NCBI RefSeq assembly: GCF_016019955.1
Contig: NZ_JAECRZ010000002.1
Coordinates: 186,001-250,000 of the forward strand
Reading direction: 5' to 3'
Length of the DNA stretch: 64,000 nt
From: Thiosulfatihalobacter marinus
GTDB lineage: Bacteria; Pseudomonadota; Alphaproteobacteria; Rhodobacterales; Rhodobacteraceae
The notes under the pieces are model-generated. The model was not told the DNA's origin. It made no database searches and saw nothing but the letters and a program-made list of their open reading frames with translations. The first letter of the stretch is position 1. Each line of letters starts with the position of its first letter. Below are positions 1 to 8,990 of this stretch, one piece after another. A program made the position numbers and the translations under genes.

Positions 1-588
1 CGCCGACGAGCGGATCACGCCACGCGGGCCGAACCGTTCGCGGAACGTGCTGCCATCGGGCATGAGCGCATCGCCGGGATAATCGATATTCTCGGGTTCT
101 TCCTCGGCGTTGAGGTGGTAGAGATTGCCGAAGAATTCGTCAAAGCCGTTATTGGTGGGCAGGTGTTCGTCGCGGTCGCCCAAATGGTTCTTGCCAAACT
201 GACCCGTGGCATAGCCTTCGGCCTTGAGAAGCCCGGCGATGGTGGGATCCTCGATCTGCATCCCTTCCTTGGCGCCGGGCAGGCCCACTTTGGACAGGCC
301 GGTGCGGAACACGGACTGACCGGTGATAAAGGACGAGCGGCCCGCGGTGCAGGATTGTTCGCCGTAATAGTCTGTGAACATCATGCCTTCTTCGGCGATC
401 CGGTCGATATTCGGGGTCTCGTAGCCCATCATGCCGCGCGTGTAGGCGGAAATATTGGACTGGCCGACATCGTCGCCCCAGATCACAAGAATATTAGGCT
501 TTTCCTGGGCCAGCGCGGTGGATGCCGCGCCCCCCGCAATCAGCGCCGCGGCCAGGACCGGGCGCCTCAGTTTTTGCCAATTGAACAT
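1..588 (-). CDS. Exported type I sulfatase (arylsulfatase), C-terminus beyond window
   Basis: The first 196 codons are visible on the minus strand; the rest lies beyond the left edge. Residues 1-27 form a signal peptide ending at an A-L-A cleavage site, so the enzyme is exported. The mature part opens with the sulfatase metal-binding segment (G38-D39-D40) and has a C-T-A-G-R signature at residues 80-84, where C80 would be converted to formylglycine. Sulfatases hydrolyse sulfate esters; the substrate cannot be told. The start at 588 follows an AGGGAGA ribosome binding site. The C-x-A-x-R form is a known variant of the usual C-x-P-x-R. It is divergent from the sulfatase at 834. Confidence 0.93.
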   Translation of the reverse strand, partial: MFNWQKLRRPVLAAALIAGGAASTALAQEKPNILVIWGDDVGQSNISAYTRGMMGYETPNIDRIAEEGMMFTDYYGEQSCTAGRSSFITGQSVFRTGLSKVGLPGAKEGMQIEDPTIAGLLKAEGYATGQFGKNHLGDRDEHLPTNNGFDEFFGNLYHLNAEEEPENIDYPGDALMPDGSTFRERFGPRGVIRSSA

Positions 589-833
589 GCAAATCTCCCT
601 GTAAAAAACGCACCCTTTCGCGAATATCGGGTCGGGTGCCGACAAAATATGTACCATCATGGGGCAGAATCGGATCAAAAACAAACCCTGTCGTGAAACT
701 GCGCGGCGCCCGGGTGGCGGCGCCAGGGTCGGCCTGCGCCACAACGGCAGGGTGGCCAAGGGCATCCGCGGGCGTTTCAGGCTGGACCGCGCCCGGTTTC
801 ATGGCAAGGTTGCACAGTCAGAGAGAGGGCAGG

Positions 834-2525
834 ATGCGCGCACAGGACGAACCGGACGGCATGAACATTCTGTTCATCATGTATGACCAGTTGCGGTTCG
901 ACTATCTGAGCTGCGCGGGGCATCCCCATTTGCATACGCCCAATTTCGACCGGGTCGCGGCACGGGGCGTGCGCTTTACCAACGCCTATGTGCAATCCCC
1001 GATCTGCGGCGCCTCGCGCATGAGTTTCTATACCGGGCGCTATACCTCGTCCCACGGGGCGCAGTGGAACGGGTTTCCCCTGCGGGTGGGCGAACAGACA
1101 CTGGGCGATCACCTGCGCCGCGCGGGCATGGCGTGCTGGCTGGTGGGCAAGACCCACATGAAGGCCGATGCCGAGGGCATGGCGCGGCTGGGGCTGAGCC
1201 CGGACAGCGTGATCGGCGCGCGCCAGGCGGAATGCGGCTTTGACAGCTGGGTGCGCGATGACGGGCTGTGGGCCGAAGGGCCGGACGGGTTTTATGACGG
1301 GAAACGCTCGCCCTATAACGAATATCTGAAATCCAGGGGCTATCCGTCGCACAACCCTTGGGCGGATTTTGCCAATGCCGGGGTGCACGCGAATGGCGAC
1401 AAGGCGTCGGGCTGGATGTTCATGAACGCCGACAAGCCCGCCAATATCCGCGAGGAAGACAGCGAAACGCCGTGGCTGACCCGCAAGACCATCGAGTTCA
1501 TCCAACAGGCGCGGGGGCGCTGGTGTGCGCATGTCAGTTTCATCAAGCCGCACTGGCCCTATATCGTGCCCGCGCCCTATCACGCGATGTACGGGCCCGA
1601 TCACGTGCCCGCGCCCGTGCGCCATGTCAGCGAACGCGACGATCCGCACCCCGTGTTCGGCGCCTATATGGAAAACCGGATCGCACAGGCGTTTCAGCGC
1701 GACGACGTGCGCCAAAAGGTGATCCCGGCCTATATGGGGCTGATCAGGCAGTGCGACGACCAGCTGGGCGTGTTGCTGGACTATCTTGAAACCACCGGGC
1801 GCATGGACAGCACGATGATCGTGCTGACCTCGGATCACGGCGATTACCTGGGGGATCACTGGCTGGGCGAGAAAGACCTGTTTCACGACCCGTCGGTCAA
1901 GGTGCCGATGATCGTGTATGATCCGCGCCCCGGGGCAGACGCCACCCGGGGCACCACCTGCGATGCGCTTGTCGAGGCGATCGACCTGGCGGCGACCTTT
2001 GTGGATTTTGCCGGCGCAGAGGTGCCCGATCACATCATCGAGGGGCGGTCGCTGTTGCCCTGGCTGGAGGGGGGCACGCCCGCGTGGCGCGATTTTGTGG
2101 TGTCGGAATACGATTATTCCGCCACCCCGCAAGCGGTGAAGCTAAAGGTGGCGCCGCGCGATGCGCGCCTGTTCATGGTGTTTGACGGGCGGTTCAAGCT
2201 GATCCATGCCGAGGGCGGCTTTCGCCCGATGTTGTTCGATTTGCGCCTGGACCCGCAGGAATTCACCGATCTGGCAAAGGGCGACAGCCATAATGCCGAG
2301 ATTGACCGGCTGTATGCTTGCCTGGCCCGGTGGGGGCGGCGCATGTCGCAGCGGGTGACACGCTCGGACGCGGATATCAACGCCGCGCGGGGGCAATCCC
2401 TGCGGCGGGGCATCCTGCCGTTTCTGGTGGATGGCAGCGAAGTGCCCGAGGATATGATCCGGGCCTATCGCGGACCGGCGCCGCGCGATTACACGAAACC
2501 CCAAAGCGACCCGCCTGATACCTGA
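834..2525 (+). CDS. Type I sulfatase family hydrolase, cytosolic
   Basis: This is a 563-residue alkaline phosphatase-fold sulfatase. The N-terminus reads M-N-I-L-F-I-M-Y-D-Q, with the family metal ligand D18. The modification signature is C-G-A-S-R at residues 58-62, lacking the usual proline. A late D-H-G-D metal-binding motif is also present. No signal peptide is seen, so it should act in the cytosol, unlike the divergent sulfatase at its left. The open frame extends back to 636, but ATG 834 follows GAGAGAGGGCAGG; ATG 861 is an alternative that begins right at the conserved core. Phosphonate monoester hydrolases share this fold and cannot be fully excluded. Confidence 0.9.
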   Translation: MRAQDEPDGMNILFIMYDQLRFDYLSCAGHPHLHTPNFDRVAARGVRFTNAYVQSPICGASRMSFYTGRYTSSHGAQWNGFPLRVGEQTLGDHLRRAGMACWLVGKTHMKADAEGMARLGLSPDSVIGARQAECGFDSWVRDDGLWAEGPDGFYDGKRSPYNEYLKSRGYPSHNPWADFANAGVHANGDKASGWMFMNADKPANIREEDSETPWLTRKTIEFIQQARGRWCAHVSFIKPHWPYIVPAPYHAMYGPDHVPAPVRHVSERDDPHPVFGAYMENRIAQAFQRDDVRQKVIPAYMGLIRQCDDQLGVLLDYLETTGRMDSTMIVLTSDHGDYLGDHWLGEKDLFHDPSVKVPMIVYDPRPGADATRGTTCDALVEAIDLAATFVDFAGAEVPDHIIEGRSLLPWLEGGTPAWRDFVVSEYDYSATPQAVKLKVAPRDARLFMVFDGRFKLIHAEGGFRPMLFDLRLDPQEFTDLAKGDSHNAEIDRLYACLARWGRRMSQRVTRSDADINAARGQSLRRGILPFLVDGSEVPEDMIRAYRGPAPRDYTKPQSDPPDT

Positions 2526-2644
2526 GGCAGGGCTTTGGCGGGCCGGGGCGCAAGTTTCAGTCCGCGCCGCGCGCCGCCGGAAGCCGGTGGTTCAGCTGTT
2601 TGGCGGACCGCTTTGGCCAGGCGCCCGCCAGCCGCAGAGCGCGC

Positions 2645-4039
2645 CTATCGGCGCAGCTTGCGCAGCAGCCTTTCCTTTTTCGGGGTAAACGGCGCATAGC
2701 GGGCGGCGAAATCGAACATCCAGGACCGTTTCAGAACCGGTTTCCAATGGGTGAACGTATCAAACCCCGCCTTGCCGGAATAGCTGCCCGAGCCGGAGGC
2801 GCCAACCCCGCCAAAGGGCAGGTTGGGGCAGACCATGAACATCAGCACGTCGTTGACACAGACCTGCCCGGCGCTGATCGCGCCCAGCATCTGATCGGTA
2901 AAGCCCGTGTCGTTGGAAAACAGGTACAGCGCCAGCGGCTTGTCCCGGCTGGTGACATGCCCGATCACCTCGTCGCGGGAAGTCCAGCCGCGTACCGGCA
3001 GGATCGGGCCAAAGATTTCCTCGGTCATCAGGCGTGACGTGTCCGCGGCATCGGTGACAATGGTGGGCGCGAGATACAGATCGTCGCGGTCGCTGTCGCC
3101 GCCATGCAGGATGGTGGCTTCGTCCAGATAGCCCGCCAACCGATCGAAATGGCGCGTGTTCACGATGCGGCCATAGCTGTCCGAAGCGCGCGGATCGGCC
3201 CCGTACATCGCCGTGATTTCACGTTTGAGCGCGGCGATGAACGCGTCCTTGATGCTGTCATGCACCAGCACGTAATCGGGCGAGATGCAGATCTGCCCGG
3301 CATTCTGCCACTTGCCCCAGGCGATGCGGCGGGCGGTCAGGTCAAGATTGGTGCTCTGGTCGATGATGGCGGGGCTTTTGCCGCCCAGTTCCAGCGTCAC
3401 CGGCGTAAGGTGGCGGGCCGCGGCGGTGGCGACGATACGGCCCACATGGCCGTTGCCGGTGTACAGGATGTGGTCGAACCGTTCTTCCAGCAGCGCGCCG
3501 GTTTCGGCCGGGCCGCCCTGATAGACGGCGACGCATTCGGGATCGACATAGGCGGGCAGCAGCTCCTGGAGCACCCGCGCCGTGGCGGGGGCCATTTCAG
3601 AGGGTTTCAGCACCACGCAATTGCCCGCCGCCAGTGCGCTGGCCATCGGGGTCAGCCCTTCCTGGATGGGATAGTTCCACGCGGCGATGTTCAGCACCAC
3701 GCCCAGCGGTTCGGGCATCAGCCAGCTTTTGCCCGGCATGGCCAGCATCGCGGTGCGCACTTTTCGGGGCGCGGTCCACCTGGTCAGGGATTTCAGCGCC
3801 ACCCGGATCTCGTCCTTCACCGAGGCGATCTCGGTTGTCCAGCCCTCGGTGGGGTGTTTGCGCAGATCGGCGTGCAGCGCCTCGAGGATGGGCTTTTCCT
3901 GCTCGATCAGCATCCGGCGCAAACCTTCCAGCTGGGCGCGGCGCCAGGCCAGAGGGCGGGTCTTGCCCGAGTGAAAGGCGGCGCGCAGGCGCGCCACGAC
4001 GCCAGTGTCGGTGGCAAATTCCGGCCGGGGAACGGTCAT
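2645..4039 (-). CDS. Class 3-type NAD(P)-dependent aldehyde dehydrogenase
   Basis: The 464-residue protein oxidises an aldehyde to the acid. It has the ALDH landmarks: W-N-Y-P near residue 121, E217 in the L-E-L-G-G motif, and the catalytic C251 in N-A-G-Q-I-C. The short length and C-terminal shape fit the ALDH3/coniferyl-aldehyde dehydrogenase branch rather than the 480-500 residue classical branch. It lies 63 bp downstream of a class III aminotransferase on the same strand. The pair could deaminate an amine to an aldehyde and then oxidise it, but the substrate is unknown. Confidence 0.9.
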   Translation of the reverse strand: MTVPRPEFATDTGVVARLRAAFHSGKTRPLAWRRAQLEGLRRMLIEQEKPILEALHADLRKHPTEGWTTEIASVKDEIRVALKSLTRWTAPRKVRTAMLAMPGKSWLMPEPLGVVLNIAAWNYPIQEGLTPMASALAAGNCVVLKPSEMAPATARVLQELLPAYVDPECVAVYQGGPAETGALLEERFDHILYTGNGHVGRIVATAAARHLTPVTLELGGKSPAIIDQSTNLDLTARRIAWGKWQNAGQICISPDYVLVHDSIKDAFIAALKREITAMYGADPRASDSYGRIVNTRHFDRLAGYLDEATILHGGDSDRDDLYLAPTIVTDAADTSRLMTEEIFGPILPVRGWTSRDEVIGHVTSRDKPLALYLFSNDTGFTDQMLGAISAGQVCVNDVLMFMVCPNLPFGGVGASGSGSYSGKAGFDTFTHWKPVLKRSWMFDFAARYAPFTPKKERLLRKLRR

Positions 4040-4102
4040 GTCGGTATCCTTGTCGCAAGGTCGGCCCCCGAAAAAGGGGCCAACCGGATGCGTGGCGGCG
4101 TG

Positions 4103-5488
4103 TCAGCCCGCCACCATGCCTTCGGCCCGGGCGTAGGCCAGCGTGTCGTCCAGCGTTGCCGCGAACCGGGACACCATTTCGCGCACCTGATCCTCGGTGA
4201 TGATCAGCGGCGGGCAAAAGGCGATGGCGTCCTTGATATTGCGGATGATCAGCCCGTGATCATGGGCACGTTCGAATACATAGGCGCCCAGCTTGCCCTC
4301 GGGGTCAAAGCGGGTGCGGGTGGCCTTGTCGGCGACCAGCTGAACCGCGGCGATCAGCCCTTCGCCGCGAATTTCGCCAACCAGCGGGTGATCGGCGAAC
4401 CGGGCCAGTTCGGCGCGCAGCACACGGCCCATGGCGGCGGCGTTCTCCACCAGGTTCTGTTCCTCGATGATGGCGAGATTCTCCAGCCCGACGGCGGTGG
4501 CGACAGGGTGGCCGGTGCCGGTAAACCCATGTCCCAGCGTGCCCAGCTTTTCCGAATGGTCGGCGATGGTCTGATATATCGCGTCGGTCATCATGATTGC
4601 CGCCAGCGGCTGATAGGACGAGGTGAGCTGTTTGGACAGAACCATGAAATCCGGCGTGATGCCAAAAGTTTCGCAGGCAAACATCTTGCCGGTGCGGCCA
4701 AAGCCGGTGATCACCTCGTCGGCGATCAGCAGGATGTCGTGCTTCTTGCAGATCGCCTGGACCTTTTCCCAATACCCGGCGGGCGGCACCAGAACGCCGC
4801 CAGCACCGATCAGCGGTTCGCCGATGAAAGCGGCGATGGTATCGGGGCCTTCTTCCTGGATCACCGCCTCGATCTCGTCAGCCAGGCGCTGGGCGAACTG
4901 CTCTTCGCTTTCGCCGTCATTTGCAAAGAAATAGGCGTGCGGCGTGGTCACGTGGCGCACAGGAATTGCGGGCAGATCGAAACCGGCATGGTTCCAGGGC
5001 AGGCCGGTCAGCGACCCCGACGCGATGGTGATGCCGTGATAACCGCCGGTCCGGGCGATGAATTTCTTTTTCCCGGGCCGGCCCAGCGCGTTGTTGAGGA
5101 ACCAGATCAGCTTGATCACCGTGTCATTGGCCTCGGAGCCGGAATTGGTGAAGAACACCTTGGTCAGATGTTCGGGCGTCATTTCCACCAGCTTGTCGGC
5201 CAGGCGCGCGGCGGGGCCATGGGTTTTCTGGGCAAACACGTGGTAATAGGGCAGCTGGGCCATCTGTTGCGCGGCGGCATCCACCAGCCGCTGCTGGCCA
5301 AAGCCCACCGCGACCGACCACAACCCGGCGAGCCCCTCGATATATTCGTTGCCCTGCGCGTCACGCACATAGACACCATCGCCTTGGGCCATCACGCGCG
5401 GGCCTTCGGCCTCCAGCTTGCGGGCATTGGTGTAGGGGTGCAGATGCGCGGCCTTGTCCAGCTCTGCCGTGGAATTGTGAATGGTCAT
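4103..5488 (-). CDS. Class III PLP-dependent aminotransferase (omega-amino acid:pyruvate type)
   Basis: The 461-residue enzyme transfers an amino group from an omega-amine or omega-amino acid to a keto acid, probably pyruvate. The PLP-binding residues are visible: the G-S-E-A-N phosphate loop near 117-121, D257 in I-A-D-E-V, and Schiff-base lysine K286 in L-S-K-Q-L. The open frame runs back to 5803, but ATG 5488 sits behind a clear AGGAGG and begins the family core. It precedes the aldehyde dehydrogenase at 2645-4039 in a probable two-gene operon. Taurine, putrescine and beta-alanine are all possible donors; the sequence does not decide. Confidence 0.9.
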   Translation of the reverse strand: MTIHNSTAELDKAAHLHPYTNARKLEAEGPRVMAQGDGVYVRDAQGNEYIEGLAGLWSVAVGFGQQRLVDAAAQQMAQLPYYHVFAQKTHGPAARLADKLVEMTPEHLTKVFFTNSGSEANDTVIKLIWFLNNALGRPGKKKFIARTGGYHGITIASGSLTGLPWNHAGFDLPAIPVRHVTTPHAYFFANDGESEEQFAQRLADEIEAVIQEEGPDTIAAFIGEPLIGAGGVLVPPAGYWEKVQAICKKHDILLIADEVITGFGRTGKMFACETFGITPDFMVLSKQLTSSYQPLAAIMMTDAIYQTIADHSEKLGTLGHGFTGTGHPVATAVGLENLAIIEEQNLVENAAAMGRVLRAELARFADHPLVGEIRGEGLIAAVQLVADKATRTRFDPEGKLGAYVFERAHDHGLIIRNIKDAIAFCPPLIITEDQVREMVSRFAATLDDTLAYARAEGMVAG

Positions 5489-5845
5489 GTGTTTGCCTCC
5501 TGTTTCGGCGCGTCCGGGGCGCCGATGCAAAATGGTTCCCGGTCCGGTGCCACTCCCCTCATTTGGGCGGTCGTGTTCCGGGCCGCTATACTTGGCACCG
5601 CCAAAGGGAAGGGTTTTGTCGGGAAATGCAACCGTGTTGCAGCCGGTCAGCCGCATTTCGGCCGTTGGTCGGGCGGATCGTCGCGAAGATGTGGCAGGCC
5701 GCCGGACCTGTGACAAGTCCCGACGGGGCGTAAGGGCGCCGGGAGGCCGCTGTTTTGTCCGGGTCGGGCGCAAGGCCTCCGGGCGCCACGCCGATCCCGG
5801 CAAGCCGCCGCCCCCGTGGGGCGACGGCGTTCAGGTTCGGTGGGC
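5489..5845. other. Intergenic stretch between copZ-like gene and aminotransferase
   Basis: These 357 bp lie between two minus-strand genes. No convincing small gene is seen. The segment holds a strong GC hairpin at 5804-5828 just past the copZ-like stop, and presumably the promoter of the aminotransferase near its right-hand start at 5488. Confidence 0.5.
5804..5828 (-). terminator. GC-rich hairpin downstream of copZ-like gene
   Basis: An 11-bp stem (GCCGCCGCCCC with GGGGCGACGGC, one mismatch) and a 3-nt loop lie 17 bp past the stop of the copZ-like gene. No T-tract follows in the direction of transcription, so it is a weak intrinsic terminator at best and may simply stabilise the RNA 3' end. 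Confidence 0.4.
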
Positions 5846-6040
5846 TCAGGCCAGGGTGGCGGGATAGCCGGCCTCGTTCAGCGCAGCCTGAAGCGCGGGC
5901 GCGGCTTGGGCCGAGACCACGGAAACGGTCTTGGCCTTGATATCCGCATCGACCCGGGCGGTGGGGTCGATGGCCTTGACCGCCTTGTCGATCGCGGCGC
6001 TGCAATGACCGCAGCTCATGTCCGGTACGTGGAATTTCAT
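5846..6040 (-). CDS. copZ: CopZ-like copper chaperone (HMA domain)
   Basis: This 64-residue protein is a single heavy-metal-associated domain with the M-S-C-G-H-C copper-binding motif at residues 8-13. Such ferredoxin-fold chaperones carry Cu(I) in the cytosol to P-type ATPases such as CopA, encoded here at 25639. The open frame extends to 6322, but ATG 6040 follows AGGAGAAGACAAAA and gives the family's normal length. It stands alone, followed by a GC hairpin. Related HMA proteins can bind mercury or zinc; the copper context favours CopZ. Confidence 0.9.
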   Translation of the reverse strand: MKFHVPDMSCGHCSAAIDKAVKAIDPTARVDADIKAKTVSVVSAQAAPALQAALNEAGYPATLA

Positions 6041-6227
6041 TTTTGTCTTCTCCTTTTGAAGTAACCTTGTCGCAGACGTCTGGCTGTGGAAGGATGCTTG
6101 CGATCCAGCGACCGCGCGGGCCGGGTGCAACCATTCGAATCCTCTCAGGTCAGGATAGATAAGGCTTCCAGTCGATGGAGGGTCAAGGGGTGTCCGCAAC
6201 TTTGTGGCCAATGGCGGCCGCGCGCGA

Positions 6228-7007
6228 TCAGGGCGCGGGCGGCGGGGCTGCCTTGTCGCCGGAATGGCGTGCCACGCCCGAGGCGCGGGCCGACCAGCAC
6301 ATGTCGCAGACCGGATCGCCATGCGACAGCGTGCGGGCGCGGCGATAATGGCCCCGTTGCCCGTCGCTGGCGATCAGATCGGCGCCCGGCCAGTCATAAA
6401 GGCACCAGCTTTGCCGGAATGCCGCAAGCACGTCCGGGTCGTTGTCTTGTTCGGAAATGGCCCGCGCCAGGCTTTGCGGCGGGCAATGGGTGAAATAGGT
6501 GCGCACCATGCCGGGTTCGTGCAGGATTTCGGCGGCGTAGCCGGGCGCGCCGACCGGGCGAAACGGGAACACCAGCAGCGTGCGCAGCGTCCAGCGCAGG
6601 CGCCGCTCCGGGTTTCGGGTGACGGCGCGGTAGGGCAGGGAGGTCAGCAACAGCATCTGCCGATACAGTTTCCAGCCGATATCGGCAATGATCTCGCGGC
6701 TGCATTCGGGGGTGATGCTCATCTTGCGCAGGGCGGTGTCGGCGGCCACCGTCACAAGTGCAAGCTCTGCCATCAAGCGCCCGCCACCGGTCACACCCGC
6801 CGCCGGGAAGCCCCGTGCGTGAAGCGCGGCGATTTCGGCGGTCCACAAGCTGTGAAAGGCGTCCGTCTCGGGCCGGAGCCAGCGCAGGCGGTCGCCGGAG
6901 CGCAGCCGGATTACCCGGTGACGCAGGGACCGGCGGGCGATCCTCCAGATCACCACCCGGATCAGACGGCGCAGCACACGCCATCGCAGGGGCGTTGTTC
7001 CGGTCAT
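6228..7007 (-). CDS. L-2-amino-thiazoline-4-carboxylate hydrolase-like protein
   Basis: The 259-residue protein has the cysteine- and histidine-containing blocks of the ATC-hydrolase family: Y-F-T-H-C-P near the middle, C-L-Y-D-W-P, and a C-terminal C-D-M-C-W. The founding family member opens a thiazoline ring on the way to cysteine, but most members are uncharacterised. The N-terminus is strongly basic (many Arg in the first 45 residues), with no clear signal peptide. It is the last gene of a DUF302, rhodanese, ATC-hydrolase run on the minus strand, so a sulfur-related role is plausible. The assignment is from motif memory only. Confidence 0.7.
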   Translation of the reverse strand: MTGTTPLRWRVLRRLIRVVIWRIARRSLRHRVIRLRSGDRLRWLRPETDAFHSLWTAEIAALHARGFPAAGVTGGGRLMAELALVTVAADTALRKMSITPECSREIIADIGWKLYRQMLLLTSLPYRAVTRNPERRLRWTLRTLLVFPFRPVGAPGYAAEILHEPGMVRTYFTHCPPQSLARAISEQDNDPDVLAAFRQSWCLYDWPGADLIASDGQRGHYRRARTLSHGDPVCDMCWSARASGVARHSGDKAAPPPAP

Positions 7008-7050
7008 GTCACATCCGGCCCGCGCCGTGCGGCGGGCCCGGCAATGCGGG

Positions 7051-7527
7051 TCACGCCAGTTCTTGGGGCAGCGACGCCAGTGCGCTGTCCATCGGTGTTA
7101 CCGGCAATCCGGCGGCGATCCAGCCGGGACCGCTGCCCGATCCCAACATGCCTTCGGAGATATCGGCGAATCCGGTGTCGTAACCGGCCTGCCGCAGCGC
7201 GCGTATCACCGACCCCGAGCGCCCGCCCGTGGCACAGATCAGGCCGACCTGTCGGCCCTCGGCCAGTTCCCTGGCGCGGAACAGGCGTCTGGCAAAATCG
7301 GGTTCATGCATGCTGATCGGCCAGATCCCGGCGCCCACGCCGGTTTCACGCCATTCGTCGCGGGTCCGCACATCGACGACACGCGCCGTATCGTTCAGCA
7401 GCGCGTCAAAGGCTTCATCCACCGACCAGACACGACGTGCCTGCGCGGCGCCGGGAGATGCCGTGAGTGTGGCGGGCAGGGCCGCGATGCCCAGCAGGAA
7501 TAAGCGGCGGTCAACGTGTTGTCCCAT
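7051..7527 (-). CDS. Tat-exported single-domain rhodanese
   Basis: The 158-residue protein starts with a twin-arginine signal (D-R-R-L-F-L-L-G) and cleavage near A-A-Q-A, then one rhodanese domain. The active-site loop reads C-A-T-G-G-R-S, with the catalytic Cys followed by the Arg expected of sulfurtransferases, and V-D-V-R-T marks the domain start. It would handle sulfane sulfur in the periplasm. ATG 7527 is chosen because it puts the Tat motif at the N-terminus; an in-frame start at 7563 would bury it. It sits 16 bp after the DUF302 gene and 43 bp before the ATC-hydrolase gene. Confidence 0.87.
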   Translation of the reverse strand: MGQHVDRRLFLLGIAALPATLTASPGAAQARRVWSVDEAFDALLNDTARVVDVRTRDEWRETGVGAGIWPISMHEPDFARRLFRARELAEGRQVGLICATGGRSGSVIRALRQAGYDTGFADISEGMLGSGSGPGWIAAGLPVTPMDSALASLPQELA

Positions 7528-7543
7528 GTCTGATTCCCCCCGC

Positions 7544-7930
7544 TCAGGCGGCGTCGACGGCACGGGCCAGCATGTCGCGAACCTGTCCGGCGACCTTGTG
7601 CAGATCGGAGTTTTGCACGGCGGCCATGGAGGCGACCGGATCGATCGCGCTGATCTCGGTGCCGCCCTCGACCGCGCGCAGGATCACGTTGCAGGGCAGC
7701 ATTGCGCCAATGCGCGGTTCCAGCCCGATCGCTTCCCAGGCCATTTTGGGATTGCAGGCGCCCAGGATGCGGTATTCGTCCATTTCGGCGCCAATCTTGT
7801 TCTTCATGGTTGTCTTCACGTCGATTTCCGTCAGAACACCGAACCCCTGATCCCCCAGTGCGGCGCGCACGCGCGCCTCGGCGTCGTCGATCCGGCTGTC
7901 TTCCAGCAAGCGATCATATGTGTAGCCCAT
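7544..7930 (-). CDS. DUF302 family protein
   Basis: The 128-residue protein has the DUF302 layout: an N-terminal segment resembling F-x-E-T-x-x-R-V, the I-L-G-A-C-N-P block, and the L-P-C-N-V-I-L block that carries a second conserved Cys. No signal peptide is visible. The family has no firm biochemical role and is often found with sulfur or metal redox genes, as here next to a rhodanese. It is the promoter-proximal gene of the three-gene minus-strand run. Confidence 0.85.
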   Translation of the reverse strand: MGYTYDRLLEDSRIDDAEARVRAALGDQGFGVLTEIDVKTTMKNKIGAEMDEYRILGACNPKMAWEAIGLEPRIGAMLPCNVILRAVEGGTEISAIDPVASMAAVQNSDLHKVAGQVRDMLARAVDAA

Positions 7931-8267
7931 GGCATATGTCCTTTCACAGTGTTCCTGACCGTGCCGCGCAAAGATCCGCGACCGGCATGAGTGTTTCAGG
8001 GCGCGGGCCTGATCACAAGCATGGTTCTTCCTGTCGGCACGTCGCCGCGCGCCTTGTGCCGATGGTGGCGCGCCGCGCCGTCTGCCGCCGTCTGCCGCCG
8101 TTTACAATGGGCGCGCCGGGGCACAGATCGTATACTGTCATATGAAGGCCGATCGGCGGAATTTGCATCTGACGAAATGTATCTGTGTGTCGCAGCGGCA
8201 GGGGCTGATACAATCGGCGACAAAAATGCGGCTGCTGACGGCGCCAGACTCGATTAAGAAGGAGCCC
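7931..8267. promoter_or_regulatory. Divergent promoter region between DUF302 cassette and two-component operon
   Basis: These 337 bp separate divergently transcribed operons and must contain both promoters. A short direct repeat, TCTGCCGCCG twice in tandem, lies near 8084-8103. I do not see a recognisable operator or a convincing small gene. Confidence 0.45.
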
Positions 8268-8990
8268 ATGCCGCACGCGCCCCATATCCTTGTCGTCGAC
8301 GACCATCAGCAGATTCGCGACAGCGTTACGCGCTATCTGGAAAAGAACGGAATGCGCGCGACGGCGGCGAAGGACGCGATGGACATGGATGCCAAGCTGT
8401 CCAGAGGGCATTTCGACCTGTTGGTGCTGGATGTGATGATGCCCGGCGAAAGCGGTCTGTCCGTGTGTCAGCGGCTGTCGGTCAACAAGACGATCCCGAT
8501 CATCATGCTGACGGCGCTGGGGGAAGAGACCGACCGGATCGTGGGGCTGGAAATCGGTGCCGATGACTACCTGGCGAAACCGTTCAACCCGCGCGAATTG
8601 CTGGCCCGGATCAAGGCCGTGCTGCGCCGCGCCCCGCAATCGGAGACGGTGGCGGGGGAACTTGCCGGAAAACGGGTGGCGTTCGGGCATCTTGTTCTGG
8701 ATGTGGACCGGCAGGTTCTGCTTGGCCCTGACGGTGCCGAGACGTTGCTGACCTATGCGGATTTCAAGCTTTTGTCGGTTCTTCTGGAAAGACCGCGCGT
8801 GGTTTTGAGCCGCGAGCAGCTTCTGGATCTGACCCAGGGCCGGGCGGCAGGGCCACTTGACCGGACGATCGACAACCAGATCAGCCGGTTGCGGCGCAAG
8901 GTCGAGCCGGACATCCTGCGCCCGAAAACCATCAAGACAATCCGCAACGGCGGGTATTGCCTGTCGGTCGATGTTGAAGTGAGCGACTGA
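8268..8990 (+). CDS. OmpR-family response regulator
   Basis: This 240-residue DNA-binding regulator has a receiver domain (residues 5-120) with acidic pocket D11-D12, phospho-acceptor D55 (V-L-D-V-M-M-P-G) and a conserved K near 105. A winged-helix output domain follows (about 140-235). The longer frame begins at 8142, but ATG 8268 follows AAGAAGGAG. It overlaps the sensor kinase at 8990 (TGATG). The pair heads the operon side that continues into SHOCT and ccm genes; a role in copper or redox sensing is inference from location only. Confidence 0.93.
   Translation: MPHAPHILVVDDHQQIRDSVTRYLEKNGMRATAAKDAMDMDAKLSRGHFDLLVLDVMMPGESGLSVCQRLSVNKTIPIIMLTALGEETDRIVGLEIGADDYLAKPFNPRELLARIKAVLRRAPQSETVAGELAGKRVAFGHLVLDVDRQVLLGPDGAETLLTYADFKLLSVLLERPRVVLSREQLLDLTQGRAAGPLDRTIDNQISRLRRKVEPDILRPKTIKTIRNGGYCLSVDVEVSD

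Noticed and set aside
3104-5713. Very long plus-strand open frame (869 codons) opposite the aldehyde dehydrogenase and aminotransferase genes
   Set aside because: It is the antisense shadow of two clearly recognised genes; high-GC codon bias leaves the opposite frame open. Its translation is rich in His, Gly and Arg and shows no domain.
5804-5828. Counting the GC hairpin after copZ as a true intrinsic terminator
   Set aside because: No T-tract follows and the stem has a mismatch, so it is listed only with low confidence.
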